Positions 8,714 through 16,910 of a stretch of DNA of 64,000 nucleotides are shown piece after piece. Position numbers and translations under genes: made by a program. Source of the stretch: Tropicibacter sp. R16_0 (GTDB lineage Bacteria; Pseudomonadota; Alphaproteobacteria; Rhodobacterales; Rhodobacteraceae); contig NZ_JAGHRE010000003.1 in assembly GCF_017743935.1 (NCBI RefSeq), positions 434,001 to 498,000 on the forward strand, read 5' to 3'. The notes under the pieces are model-generated. The model was given only the letters and a program-made list of their open reading frames with translations, searched no databases and was not told the DNA's origin. Position 1 is the stretch's first letter. Each line of letters begins with the position of its first letter.

Positions 8714-8734
8714 AGCGGCCGGGGATCGGCCGCT
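8714..8734 (-). terminator. Perfect 8-bp hairpin between WYL gene and peptide gene
   Basis: AGCGGCCG (8714-8721) and CGGCCGCT (8727-8734) pair perfectly around a 5-nt loop. It lies about 55 nt past the stop of the minus-strand peptide gene. On that strand it has no U-run, so its role as terminator is tentative; on the plus strand it is followed by CAGATTTT. Confidence 0.4.
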
Positions 8735-8789
8735 CAGATTTTCGTATGCTCCCTTCAACTGCAGTCCGAAGGGGGCAAAGCGTTGATGG

Positions 8790-9035
8790 TCAGCCGCATT
8801 TTCGGGCATAGATGCCGTCGCCGATTGTGATGACGGTCTTGATTGCAAGATTTGCAGGAAAACCAACCTGGGCAGCGATCGTCTCAAGGACTGTCTTGAC
8901 CACGGGCCAGGCACTGCAAAAATCCACCCCAAGGGCGGCAGCGCCAAAGCTTTCATGCATGGATCCGCTGTCAGACAGATCAAGTGTGTCCAAAAAGGCG
9001 TCGACATCTGCGTTGCTGATTTCAATTGTACTCAT
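8790..9035 (-). CDS. Small peptide with acidic leader-like half and Cys-flanked core
   Basis: 81 aa. The start is fixed by a strong ribosome site (TTGGAGGACATT) before the ATG; the longer upstream frame is A+T-rich and has no such site. Residues 1-36 are acidic (DVDAFLDTLDLSDSG), like a leader. Residues 37-81 are hydrophobic/amphipathic and neutral to basic, with Cys40 near the front and Cys80 at the penultimate position, plus a WPVVKTVLE helix and VITIGDG. No signal peptide. No modification enzyme or transporter is adjacent. I do not recognise the family for certain; a bacteriocin/RiPP-type precursor is one possibility. The leader DNA (9036-9180) is far more A+T-rich than its surroundings. 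Confidence 0.7.
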   Translation of the reverse strand: MSTIEISNADVDAFLDTLDLSDSGSMHESFGAAALGVDFCSAWPVVKTVLETIAAQVGFPANLAIKTVITIGDGIYARKCG

Positions 9036-9054
9036 AATGTCCTCCAAAAAAATA

Positions 9055-9114
9055 GGACCGCAAAAAGAAATAGAAAAATTTGCCATTTTAAATAGTGGCC
9101 CGACTGTGCGGTCC
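9055..9114 (-). other. A+T-rich 5' leader of the peptide gene with long-range inverted repeat
   Basis: GGACCGC (9055-9061) and GCGGTCC (9108-9114) form a perfect 7-bp pair around a 46-nt A+T-rich loop just upstream of the small peptide gene. It could fold in the mRNA leader or mark a regulator site. The flanking base composition is unlike the rest of the window. Confidence 0.35.
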
Positions 9115-9337
9115 AATTTATTAATTATCAGGTTTTCTATTTCCGCTCAAATAAATTGTTTGTTGGAATTCCAGGGTGTTCAGGCGGGTTGGCTTCTGGA
9201 TTGAACAGTTTTCCAGGCAATGACTGAAAAGCTGTTGGTGGGGTGTGCGCATGCCGACATCGGTCTTTCACAGTTGGATTGTCCTAAGTTTCGAGCGACT
9301 GTGGTCCACCTGGAACGGCATGCGCTTTCCTTCAGGG

Positions 9338-9643
9338 TCAGGCTTTCATCTGCCAATGAACCTCTTCATGGCGCATTTGCGCGCTGTCGGGGGCAATCGC
9401 GGCCATCAGGGCGGGGGCAAACTCCTGCTGCGGGAATGTGGCCGCCACGGTTTGCGCCGTTTCCATGTCCTGCCAGATCACGTAGTCGGTCCAACGCCCG
9501 TCTGCGCCCTTGGTCAGTTGACGATGCACAAAGCCCGGCGTGGCCCGGACAAACCCCTCGGAGGCCTGGCTGAGCGCCACGAATTCCGCGTCCGTTACAC
9601 CGGGTGCGAGCGAGAAGGTGACGATTTCAGCGACTTGGGTCAT
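9338..9643 (-). CDS. Dimeric alpha/beta-barrel protein (ABM-like)
   Basis: 101 aa, start after AGGAGTATCCAA. The sequence has the ferredoxin-like pattern of the antibiotic-biosynthesis-monooxygenase / stress-responsive barrel superfamily: an N-terminal beta strand (VAEIVTFSLAPGV), a helix (FVALSQASEGFV), PGFVHRQL, then YVIWQDMETAQ. These small cytosolic proteins act in quinone, heme or stress chemistry; the substrate is not inferable. A perfect 9-6-9 palindrome 50 nt upstream suggests single-gene regulation by a dimeric repressor. Confidence 0.75.
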   Translation of the reverse strand: MTQVAEIVTFSLAPGVTDAEFVALSQASEGFVRATPGFVHRQLTKGADGRWTDYVIWQDMETAQTVAATFPQQEFAPALMAAIAPDSAQMRHEEVHWQMKA

Positions 9644-9692
9644 TTGGATACTCCTATATTTCGATCTTCGATGGGGTGGACCTATCGCAGGG

Positions 9693-9716
9693 CAACTGAC
9701 ATAAACCTGTCAGTTG
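9693..9716. promoter_or_regulatory. Perfect 9-6-9 inverted repeat (operator candidate)
   Basis: CAACTGACA (9693-9701) and TGTCAGTTG (9708-9716) are exact complements around TAAACC. The site lies between the divergent ABM-like gene (start 9643) and tatA (start 9870), closer to the former. Its arms and 24-bp span suit a winged-helix or TetR-type dimer. The regulator is unknown and no regulator gene is adjacent. Confidence 0.6.
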
Positions 9717-9869
9717 GGTTTGAGTGGTGGCGGAAATCTTTACTTTTCCCGGCGGGAGCCAAGAATTCTGGCCCCATGTGCCTTTCCCCGGATCAAGCCG
9801 CCGCGCTAGACCTGAGCCCGAGATATTCCCCGCGCTCACATGCGCGGACCCAAGTTGAGGAGACTTCAC

Positions 9870-10085
9870 ATGTTGAACAATATCGGCCTTCCCGGCATCC
9901 TGCTGATCGCGGTTGTGGTTCTGGTCCTGTTTGGACGCGGCAAGATCAGCTCGCTGATGGGCGAAGTGGGCAAAGGCATCACCTCGTTCAAAAAGGGCAT
10001 CAACGAAGGCACGGCCGAGCTTGAAAAAGACGCCGCCGAAGAGGCCAAGGACGTCACTCCCGAAGCCGACAAAGACAAGGCCTAA
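9870..10085 (+). CDS. tatA: Sec-independent protein translocase subunit TatA
   Basis: 71 aa from the ATG after GAGGAGACTTCAC. One N-terminal membrane helix ([17 protein letters not shown]-like, residues 5-21) with the conserved FGRGK hinge is followed by an amphipathic helix ([16 protein letters not shown]) and an acidic tail. TatA forms the protein-conducting oligomer for folded twin-arginine substrates. tatB starts 7 nt downstream and tatC overlaps tatB, so this is a tatABC operon. A likely client in this window is the Tat-signal deiminase at 31697-32773. Confidence 0.95.
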   Translation: MLNNIGLPGILLIAVVVLVLFGRGKISSLMGEVGKGITSFKKGINEGTAELEKDAAEEAKDVTPEADKDKA

Positions 10086-10091
10086 TCGCGC

Positions 10092-10571
10092 ATGTTCGAT
10101 CTGGGCTGGACCGAGCTCTTGGTGATCGGCATCGTGGCGCTGATCGTTGTGGGCCCCAAGGATCTGCCGGTGTTGTTTCGCAATGTCGGCCGCTGGGTCG
10201 GCAAGGCCCGCGGCATGGCGCGCGAGTTTTCCAGCGCCATGAACGAGGCCGCGGATCAGGCTGGTGTCAATGACATCGCCAAGGGGCTAAAAACCGCGTC
10301 GAACCCAATGGGGGCGGCAATGGACGGCGTCAAGGATGCCGCGCGCGAGATGACATCGGCCATTGATCCCACCAAGTTCGACCCCGAAAGCGAGACCGGC
10401 AAGCTGGCAGCAGAACGCGCCGAGGCGGCGAAAAAGATCCAGGCCTCGACCGCGCGCGCGGCCGCTGAACGCAAGGCGCGCGAGGCGGAAGAGGCGATGG
10501 CCAAGGCCGAGGCTGCCGAGGCAGCGCTGAACCAAGAGACGCCAAGTACTGACACTGGGACCAAAACATGA
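10092..10571 (+). CDS. tatB: Sec-independent protein translocase subunit TatB
   Basis: 159 aa. The N-terminus [22 protein letters not shown] is the TatB signature, with the Glu in the membrane helix and the GPKDLP hinge. An amphipathic helix and a long Ala/Glu/Lys-rich tail (about residues 90-150, probable coiled coil) follow. TatB joins TatC in the signal-peptide receptor. The gene overlaps tatC by 4 nt (ATGA). Confidence 0.94.
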   Translation: MFDLGWTELLVIGIVALIVVGPKDLPVLFRNVGRWVGKARGMAREFSSAMNEAADQAGVNDIAKGLKTASNPMGAAMDGVKDAAREMTSAIDPTKFDPESETGKLAAERAEAAKKIQASTARAAAERKAREAEEAMAKAEAAEAALNQETPSTDTGTKT

Positions 10572-11440
10572 GCCATACCGACGAGATCGACGACAGCTCT
10601 GCCCCGCTGATCGAACACCTGGCCGAGCTGCGCACGCGGCTGATCCACTGTGTGGTGGCCTTTCTGGTGGGCATGATCCTGTGTTTCACGGTCGCAACGC
10701 CGATCTTCAACTTTCTCACCGCGCCCCTGTGCGAAGTGCTGAACGAACGCGGGCAGGACTGCGGGCTGATCTTCATCTCGCCGCAAGAGGGTTTCTTTGT
10801 CGCCATCAAGGTCTCGCTTCTTGGCGGGTTCATCCTGGCGTTCCCTTACATCGGGATGCAGATGTGGCGCTTTGTGGCACCGGGCCTCTACAAAAGCGAG
10901 AAGGGCGCGTTTCTGCCGTTCCTGATTGCTTCGCCGTTCATGTTCCTGCTGGGCGCGTCTTTTGCATTCTATGTTGTCACGCCGCTGGCCTATGACTTCT
11001 TCCTGGGCTTCCAGCAGTTTGGCGCCGAGGGCGAGGCCGTGACCGACACGGCAACAGCCGCGCCGCTGAGCGTGGTGTTCCAAGGCTCGGCCCAGGAATA
11101 TCTGAACCTGACCATCAAGTTCATCGTGGCCTTTGGCATGTGTTTCCAATTGCCGGTGCTGCTGACGCTGATGGGCAAGGCCGGGCTGGTGAGTGCCGAG
11201 GGTCTGGGCAATGTTCGCAAATATGCTGTCGTGGCCATTCTGGTGCTCGCAGCCCTTGTGACGCCGCCGGATGTGATCACGCAGATCATTCTGTTCACGG
11301 TGGTCTACGGCCTCTACGAGGTGTCGATCTTCCTGGTTGCCCGCGTCGAGAAGAAGCGCGAGGAGCAGCTGCGCGCCGATGGCTATTATGACGACGAAAT
11401 GGACGAGGATCTGGCCGAACACGGCGATGATCTGAAGTAA
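10568..11440 (+). CDS. tatC: Sec-independent protein translocase subunit TatC
   Basis: 290 aa, six membrane segments. The cytosolic N-terminus [15 protein letters not shown] with its conserved Glu-Leu-Arg-x-Arg, the SPQEGFF motif and the [13 protein letters not shown] segment are typical TatC. The charged C-terminal tail (about 30 residues) is longer than in E. coli. TatC recognises the twin-arginine motif. It is the last gene of the operon and is followed by a strong terminator. Confidence 0.97.
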   Translation: MSHTDEIDDSSAPLIEHLAELRTRLIHCVVAFLVGMILCFTVATPIFNFLTAPLCEVLNERGQDCGLIFISPQEGFFVAIKVSLLGGFILAFPYIGMQMWRFVAPGLYKSEKGAFLPFLIASPFMFLLGASFAFYVVTPLAYDFFLGFQQFGAEGEAVTDTATAAPLSVVFQGSAQEYLNLTIKFIVAFGMCFQLPVLLTLMGKAGLVSAEGLGNVRKYAVVAILVLAALVTPPDVITQIILFTVVYGLYEVSIFLVARVEKKREEQLRADGYYDDEMDEDLAEHGDDLK

Positions 11441-11460
11441 TTGATAAAGATTCTCAAGGA

Positions 11461-11488
11461 CGGGCCCCTCGCTGGGCCCGCCTTTTTT
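11461..11488 (+). terminator. Rho-independent terminator of tatABC
   Basis: A perfect 7-bp stem CGGGCCC (11461-11467) / GGGCCCG (11474-11480) with loop CTCGCT is followed by CCTTTTTTG. It lies 20 nt after the tatC stop and just before pepT. Confidence 0.92.
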
Positions 11489-11501
11489 GTGTGGAGAGAG
11501 C

Positions 11502-12752
11502 ATGACCGATACGCCCAGAACCGAGTTTGACACCGAGCTGCAGGACCGCTTGGTGCGCTATGCGGCCATCGACAGCCAGAGCGACGCCACAACAGGCGTC
11601 ACCCCCAGCACGGACTGCCAGTGGGACATGCTGCGACTGCTTGAGCAGGAATTGACCGAGATGGGTGCTGCAGATGTCGAATTGAAGGACTACGGTGTGG
11701 TGCTGGCCACCGTGCCGGGGACGGCAGAGGGGCCGACAATCGGGTTCTTGGCGCATGTGGACACGGCACCGCAATTCAATGCCACGGGCGTCAAGCCGCG
11801 GGTGATCGACGGCTACAATGGTGGCGATATCACCTATCCTGATGATGTCGAGCTGGTGCTGTCGCCCAAGGACCACCCCTATCTGGGCACCAAAGTGGGG
11901 CATGACATCATCACGGCGTCTGGCACGACGTTGCTGGGCGGCGATGACAAGGCCGGGGTTGCGATCATCATGACCATGGCGCGGCATCTGTTGAACAACC
12001 AAGGTGTACAGCATCCGACTCTGCGGATTGCGTTCACGCCTGATGAAGAGATCGGCTGTGGGTTCGACAACCGCTTGGCCCGGGATCTGAAGGTTGATTT
12101 CGCCTATACGCTGGATGGCGGCGTGGTGGGAGAGATCGTTTACGAGAGCTTTTCGGCGGACGCTGCCATTGTCACTGTCACCGGCGTGTCGATCCATCCC
12201 GGCTATGCCAAGGACAAGATGGTCAACGCGGCGCATCTGGCGTCCAAGATCATCCAGACCTTGCCACAGGCCACGATGCAGCCGGAAACCACCGAAGGGG
12301 ATCAGGGGTTCATTCATGTCACCGACATGAATGGTGGCTCGTCCGAGATGGAGCTGAAATTCATCCTGCGCGATTTCGAGTTGGACGGGCTGGCGGCCAA
12401 GGGCGATCTGCTGCGGCAGATCTGTGCGGCGGTTCAAGCGTCCGAGCCGCGGGCAAAGATCACCTGCGAGATCACGCCGCAATATCGCAACATGCGCTAT
12501 TGGCTGGAGAATGACATGACCCCGGTCGAATTGGCCCGCGCGGCCTGCACCGACAACGGGGTCGAGGTTCTATCGGTTCCGATCCGGGGCGGCACGGACG
12601 GTTCGCGCTTGACCGAGATGGGGATACCGACGCCCAACATCTTTACCGGCATGCAGTGCATCCACGGGCCCAAGGAATGGATCTCGGTTCAGGACATGGC
12701 GCGGGCGACAAACGTATGCCTCAGTCTAGTGCAGCGCGCCGCCAAGGGATGA
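11502..12752 (+). CDS. pepT: Peptidase T (M20B tripeptide aminopeptidase)
   Basis: 416 aa, usual length. ATG at 11502 follows TGGAGAGAGC. Zinc ligands of the M20 family are visible: FLAHVDTAP (His, plus the assisting Asp), LLGGDDKAGVA (bridging Asp), FTPDEEIGCG (catalytic and binding Glu) and the late His in MQCIHGPKEW; YTLDGG and RGGTDGS are PepT marks. The enzyme removes N-terminal residues from tripeptides in the cytosol. The tatC terminator directly upstream implies its own promoter or readthrough. Confidence 0.95.
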   Translation: MTDTPRTEFDTELQDRLVRYAAIDSQSDATTGVTPSTDCQWDMLRLLEQELTEMGAADVELKDYGVVLATVPGTAEGPTIGFLAHVDTAPQFNATGVKPRVIDGYNGGDITYPDDVELVLSPKDHPYLGTKVGHDIITASGTTLLGGDDKAGVAIIMTMARHLLNNQGVQHPTLRIAFTPDEEIGCGFDNRLARDLKVDFAYTLDGGVVGEIVYESFSADAAIVTVTGVSIHPGYAKDKMVNAAHLASKIIQTLPQATMQPETTEGDQGFIHVTDMNGGSSEMELKFILRDFELDGLAAKGDLLRQICAAVQASEPRAKITCEITPQYRNMRYWLENDMTPVELARAACTDNGVEVLSVPIRGGTDGSRLTEMGIPTPNIFTGMQCIHGPKEWISVQDMARATNVCLSLVQRAAKG

Positions 12753-12765
12753 GCGCGCAAATCCT

Positions 12766-12788
12766 CTGCGGGTGTTGAACACCCGCAG
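12766..12788 (+). terminator. Perfect 10-bp hairpin after pepT
   Basis: CTGCGGGTGT (12766-12775) pairs exactly with ACACCCGCAG (12779-12788) around TGA. It starts 13 nt after the pepT stop. It has no U-run, so it may end or protect the transcript. Confidence 0.55.
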
Positions 12789-12879
12789 CTGCGTAAGGGT
12801 CTTGCCAAAATCAAGGCAACCTCAAAGGTAGCGCCCATCCCAAATGCACGACACAGATGGCAGAATCTGGTTTCTGGTG

Positions 12880-13335
12880 TCAGCAATTCACCGGTTTTGG
12901 GATGGAAAACAGAGGCCACTGCGCCAGCACGTCCTTTAGATCACTTCCGTAGTGCAGATGGATTGCTGCTTCTTTTCCTTTGTGCTTTTCGAAGACGATC
13001 CTCAGATAGATATTTTCTGTTTCTACCTCGTTCAGGACGATCATGTATTCAGCAACAAGGTCGTCCACTTTCGCTATCTCAAGAATTCTTCCTTCGTCGA
13101 ATGCTTCAGGGAGACCGGCAAAAGAACTCTCGAGGGCAGAGTGCCGCTCTGGCGGCAATGTGTGCATGGCCTTTTTGACAGCGTCAATTCCGTCGGATCT
13201 GCTGCTAATGAACGCATCTTTGATCTCGCAGGCATAGTCTTGGGCGGTGTCACTCATTCCTGGCTGCGCAGCAAGCACAGTGGCTGTACAGGTCACAAAA
13301 AATATTGATCTCAGAATATTTCTCGAGAGGGTCAT
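12880..13335 (-). CDS. Small exported protein of unknown function
   Basis: 151 aa. It begins with a Sec-type signal peptide (MTLSRNILRSIFFVTCTATVLAAQ, cut probably after AQP or GMS). The mature part is largely helical and charged, with Cys at DYACEIKDAF and at the last position (PVNC), so one disulfide is possible in the periplasm. I do not recognise the family. Codon usage looks less G+C-biased than in neighbours, which with its isolation hints at acquired or fast-evolving DNA. The 3' neighbour pepT converges on it. Confidence 0.7.
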   Translation of the reverse strand: MTLSRNILRSIFFVTCTATVLAAQPGMSDTAQDYACEIKDAFISSRSDGIDAVKKAMHTLPPERHSALESSFAGLPEAFDEGRILEIAKVDDLVAEYMIVLNEVETENIYLRIVFEKHKGKEAAIHLHYGSDLKDVLAQWPLFSIPKPVNC

Positions 13336-13567
13336 GGAAAGCTCTTTCGATGGTTTTGAACTGCAGTTTTGACGTTTGCGAATTGGGTAAGTCCTCGCGT
13401 CTGGGTTGTTGTTCCACGAAAGCGTGGTGGCTTCAATGCGGACTGCTCGTCAGAAGTTGTTTGCTTGGCGGAATGCGCCATCGCCAAACAACGGTGTGGG
13501 GAGCTTGCTCCTTTGAGCAGATCGTGCTTTGACCTTCAAGAACCGTAAGAAGGCCCCGGAGTATTCC

Positions 13568-14410
13568 ATGACCGACATGACCCTGACCCGCATTGCCGAA
13601 GCTCTGGAGCGGATGGCGCCTGCGCCACTTGCGGCGCCGGATTTCAACGCGGCCAGCGCCTTTGTCTGGCATGTGGAGCCGGACCGTCTGACTCCGGTGC
13701 CTCAGGTCAACCGGGTGGCGCTGGAGTTGTTGGTGGGGATCAACCGGTCGCGGGACACGTTGCTGGACAACACCCGTCGTTTTGCGGCCGGATATGGTGC
13801 CAACAATGCACTTTTGTGGGGGGCGCGAGGCATGGGAAAATCCAGCCTTGTCAAAGCTGTACATGGCGCGGTTCATGCAGATTTTCCAGATCTGAAACTG
13901 GTCGAGTTGCAGCGCGAGGATCTGCCGTCCGTGGGTCGCCTGCTGAACCATCTGAGAGGGGCGCAACATCGGTTCATCCTGTTCTGCGACGACCTGTCGT
14001 TCAGCCATGATGACCAGCATTACAAGAGCCTAAAGGCGGTGCTGGATGGGGGGATCGAGGGGCGGCCCGAGAATGTGCTGTTCTACGCCACGTCGAACCG
14101 CCGTCACCTGATGCCGCGCGACATGATCGAAAACGAACGCCAGAGCGCTATCAACCCCTCCGAGGCGGTCGAGGAGAAGGTCTCGCTGTCGGATCGGTTC
14201 GGCCTGTGGTTGGGGTTCCATCCGTGCGATCAGGACGAATACCTGGCGATGATCGACGGCTATTGTGAGGCCTATGGCTTGCAGCTTGACGCGGCCACCC
14301 TGCGGGCTGAAGCGATCGAATGGCAGGCCACACGTGGGGCCCGCTCGGGTCGGGTCGCGTGGCAATTTTTCTGCGATCTGGCGGGGCGGAACGGCGTCGC
14401 CTTGGGATAG
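13568..14410 (+). CDS. DUF815 AAA+ family ATP-binding protein
   Basis: 280 aa from the ATG preceded by CCGGAG; an ATG 39 nt upstream is an alternative. Walker A LLWGARGMGKSSLVKA and Walker B FILFCDDLSF are intact, with sensor-like FYATSNRRHLMPRDM and the DUF815 mark SDRFGLWLGFHPC. DUF815 proteins are cytosolic AAA+ ATPases with no established role; they are widespread single genes in alpha- and gammaproteobacteria. Nothing adjacent explains its partner. The upstream gap (13336-13567) holds only short hairpins. Confidence 0.88.
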   Translation: MTDMTLTRIAEALERMAPAPLAAPDFNAASAFVWHVEPDRLTPVPQVNRVALELLVGINRSRDTLLDNTRRFAAGYGANNALLWGARGMGKSSLVKAVHGAVHADFPDLKLVELQREDLPSVGRLLNHLRGAQHRFILFCDDLSFSHDDQHYKSLKAVLDGGIEGRPENVLFYATSNRRHLMPRDMIENERQSAINPSEAVEEKVSLSDRFGLWLGFHPCDQDEYLAMIDGYCEAYGLQLDAATLRAEAIEWQATRGARSGRVAWQFFCDLAGRNGVALG

Positions 14411-14503
14411 GCGCCCGAAACCGTCGGTGATGACGTTTTCTGAATAGACAGGCTGTGACCTCTGACGCGACATGGTCGCAGCCAGTCAGGGAGGACATCA
14501 GCC

Positions 14504-15625
14504 ATGCGGGACGAGTTGGCCTTTGAAAACTGCCGCAGATCGGCAGCAGAAGCATCAAGCCTGCCGCCGCTGTGTTACGTCACGGATGACGCGCAACGCG
14601 CTGAAGTGGAACGGTTTTTCCGCCATGGTTGGGTTGGTGTCGGACGCTCGGATATGGTGGCGGGGCCTGGGGCCTACATCACGCTGGATTTCGCGGGCCA
14701 GACCGTTTTGCTGTTGCGCGACAAGGATGGTCAGCTGCGTGCCTATGCCAACTCTTGCCGTCATCGGGGCGCGCGTTTGGTGGATGGTGAAGGGACCTGC
14801 AAGGGTATCCGCTGCCCGTTTCATTCCTGGTTCTATGCGCTTGACGGACGGCTGGTTTCGGCACCGCAGATGGAGGCGGCCACGGGGTTTGACCGGGCCG
14901 ACAACGGGTTGATCGCCTATCGGGCCGAAGAGCGGGCCGGGTTCGTCTTTGTCTGTCTCGATCAGGCGGCGGGTCCGCTGGATGATCATCTTGGGGATTT
15001 CCTCGACCTGCATGCGTCTTGGCCATTGGCGAAGCTGCAAACCGTGCGGCGGCGCGCGTTGGAGGTCGATTGCAATTGGAAGATGTTCCTGGAGGTGTTC
15101 AACGAATACTACCACCTGCCGTTTGTGCATCCGGACACCATCGACAGCATCTATGCCGCGCCCGATCCCGCGGATCAGGTCACGGGGGCCTTTGCCACAC
15201 AGTTCGGGCGGACCGAGGGTACCGGGGCGCTGTTGGAAACCGCGCAGGACAGCGCGTTGCCCGACATGCCGGGGCTGACGGGGCAGGCGACGCAAGGCGC
15301 GCGATACACTTGGGTGTTTCCGAACATGACGTTTGCCGCCAACAAGGACGCGCTATGGTGTTACGTGGCTTATCCGCTGGCTCCAAACCGCTGCAAGGTG
15401 GTGCAGACGGCCTGTTTCCACCCTGACACCTGCGCGCTTCCGGGTTTTGATACCCGCGTGGCGGCCTATCTGGAGCGGCTGGATGCAGCCCTGGCCGAGG
15501 ATGTGCCCGCGCTGGTCAACCAGCAGCGCGGCATGGAGTGCCCCGACGCGGTGCCGGGGCGGTTTCAACCGGATCTGGAGCCCAACGTGGCCAGTTTCGC
15601 GCGCTGGTACAGCAACGCGATCTGA
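14504..15625 (+). CDS. Rieske non-heme iron oxygenase, alpha subunit
   Basis: 373 aa; ATG after GGGAGGACATCAGCC. The N-terminal Rieske domain has Cys-x-His (NSCRHRGARL, about residues 86-95) and Cys-x2-His (CPFHSW, about 105-110). The catalytic domain carries the mononuclear iron site NEYYHLPFVHPD (two His) with a late Asp expected near LDAALAED. Family size and motifs match the quaternary-amine/aromatic ring-hydroxylating oxygenases (GbcA, CntA, stachydrine demethylase group), so a betaine-type substrate is possible but not shown. No reductase is adjacent, so a shared electron donor is needed. Confidence 0.87.
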   Translation: MRDELAFENCRRSAAEASSLPPLCYVTDDAQRAEVERFFRHGWVGVGRSDMVAGPGAYITLDFAGQTVLLLRDKDGQLRAYANSCRHRGARLVDGEGTCKGIRCPFHSWFYALDGRLVSAPQMEAATGFDRADNGLIAYRAEERAGFVFVCLDQAAGPLDDHLGDFLDLHASWPLAKLQTVRRRALEVDCNWKMFLEVFNEYYHLPFVHPDTIDSIYAAPDPADQVTGAFATQFGRTEGTGALLETAQDSALPDMPGLTGQATQGARYTWVFPNMTFAANKDALWCYVAYPLAPNRCKVVQTACFHPDTCALPGFDTRVAAYLERLDAALAEDVPALVNQQRGMECPDAVPGRFQPDLEPNVASFARWYSNAI

Positions 15626-15628
15626 GGA

Positions 15629-16273
15629 TCAGAGGCTGGCGACGATCTTTGCTGCCTCATCCGAGACCGAGGCCAGCGCCTCGCGATCCTCGCCCGGGTG
15701 AAAGCGCGCGCGCAGGGCGGTCGGCATGGGGGCGGGCTGCGCGATGGTGACACGCGGGCCAGTGTTGATCGTCTCGGCCGCCCAACTGCGGGCCAGTGCC
15801 ATCTGCGCGCCTTTGGTGGCGCCATAGGTGCCATAGAACTTCTCGCCCGCTTTGGGGTCGTCAAAGAAGACGGCATGCCCCTCGTGGCCCAGCAGGGGCG
15901 CGACATAGGGGATCAGGACCGAGGTCGCAGTGGTGTTGATCGCCAGCGATTTGTTCCAATCCTTGGGGTCGACAAAGTTTGCAGGGGTCAGCGGCGCGGC
16001 ATGAATGGCGGTGTGCAGCCACAGGTCCAGCTTGCCCCAGCGGTCATGGATGCCCCGACACAGCGTCGCCATGGCGTTGGGATCGGTGATGTCCATGGGC
16101 GCCAGCGTCGCCGTACCACCCTTGGCCTGAATGCGGTCATCCAGCTCTTCTAGGGCGCCGGTGGTGCGGGCCACGGCGATGACGTGATGGGTGGGCGCAA
16201 GCGCTTCGGCCAGGGCGGCGCCAAGGCCGCGCGAGGCGCCAGTGATCAGGGCAAGTTTGGGTGCATTGGTCAT
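15629..16273 (-). CDS. SDR-family oxidoreductase
   Basis: 214 aa, somewhat short. The nucleotide motif LITGASRGLGAAL and the Tyr-x-x-x-Lys pair (YGATKGA) are intact. The usual active-site Ser region reads HAVFFDDPKAG, so the canonical Ser appears to be missing. Substrate unknown. It converges on the Rieske gene with a 3-nt gap. Confidence 0.85.
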   Translation of the reverse strand: MTNAPKLALITGASRGLGAALAEALAPTHHVIAVARTTGALEELDDRIQAKGGTATLAPMDITDPNAMATLCRGIHDRWGKLDLWLHTAIHAAPLTPANFVDPKDWNKSLAINTTATSVLIPYVAPLLGHEGHAVFFDDPKAGEKFYGTYGATKGAQMALARSWAAETINTGPRVTIAQPAPMPTALRARFHPGEDREALASVSDEAAKIVASL

Positions 16274-16315
16274 GGGCGCGGTTTGAACCCAGTTGCGAGA
16301 CCCGTCAAGGGCAGA

Positions 16316-16564
16316 TCAGCTGCCCGCGATGTTCAGCCGCTCTGTCCGGCCGTTTTTCTGCAGGATCACCCCGTCCTTGTCGATGCCGACAACCTTGGCG
16401 GAATTGATCCGCGCGCCGGGCTTGATCTCTTTCACGCGGCCCGAAGAGGTGCGCACCAGCGCGCGCATGTCGTCTTGGGCACCAAATACACCAAGGACCG
16501 ATGTGGAGTTGCGTTTGAGCGAACCAGGTTGCGTGGCCGCCTTGTTGACGGTGGAATTGGACAT
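16316..16564 (-). CDS. Small PilP/GspC-like protein
   Basis: 82 aa; ATG after GGGGAAACGCTC. The core (about residues 30-80) reads RALVRTSSGRVKEIKPGARI ... VVGIDKDGVILQKNGRTERL, the beta-rich fold of the PilP and GspC homology-region domains that link inner and outer membrane parts of type IV pili and type II secretion. It has no signal peptide or membrane helix, and no pilus gene is near. Its function as a free-standing domain is unknown. Confidence 0.75.
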   Translation of the reverse strand: MSNSTVNKAATQPGSLKRNSTSVLGVFGAQDDMRALVRTSSGRVKEIKPGARINSAKVVGIDKDGVILQKNGRTERLNIAGS

Positions 16565-16910
16565 GAGCGTTTCCCCAAAAAGCTCGACACTGAGTTACCG
16601 AACCGGGGACCTATCAGGCCCTTGGGAGAGGTTAAAGAGGGCGGGGTGGCCCATGCGCGGGGTTTTGCTGCAACTGCACGGTGAGTGGTGCCCGGCCAAC
16701 TCATGGAGGGGCGCGGACCGTGCAAAGTCCAACGTTCCGGCTGCAGTGTTGAACGTGAAAGTCCACCTCGACGCAAAGGCAAATGAGCGGCGTTGAAGCC
16801 TCAAGTCGCGCGTTCGGAAATTATTTAGTCCAACCGGACGAAATAAATTGACACAAACGCCGGACGACTCTAAATCGCACCCGAACCTGGAGTTTTGGAA
16901 AGGAAACGCC
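16565..16910. other. 346-nt gap, no gene seen
   Basis: The stretch separates the divergent PilP-like and membrane-protein genes. It holds no convincing coding frame. GTCC-AACC-GGAC at 16830-16841 is a short inverted repeat close to the downstream gene and might be an operator; I see no riboswitch I can name. Confidence 0.5.

Noticed and set aside
16565-16910. A SAM-II or other riboswitch in the 346-nt gap
   Set aside because: No recognisable core, and the downstream membrane gene is not a known riboswitch target.
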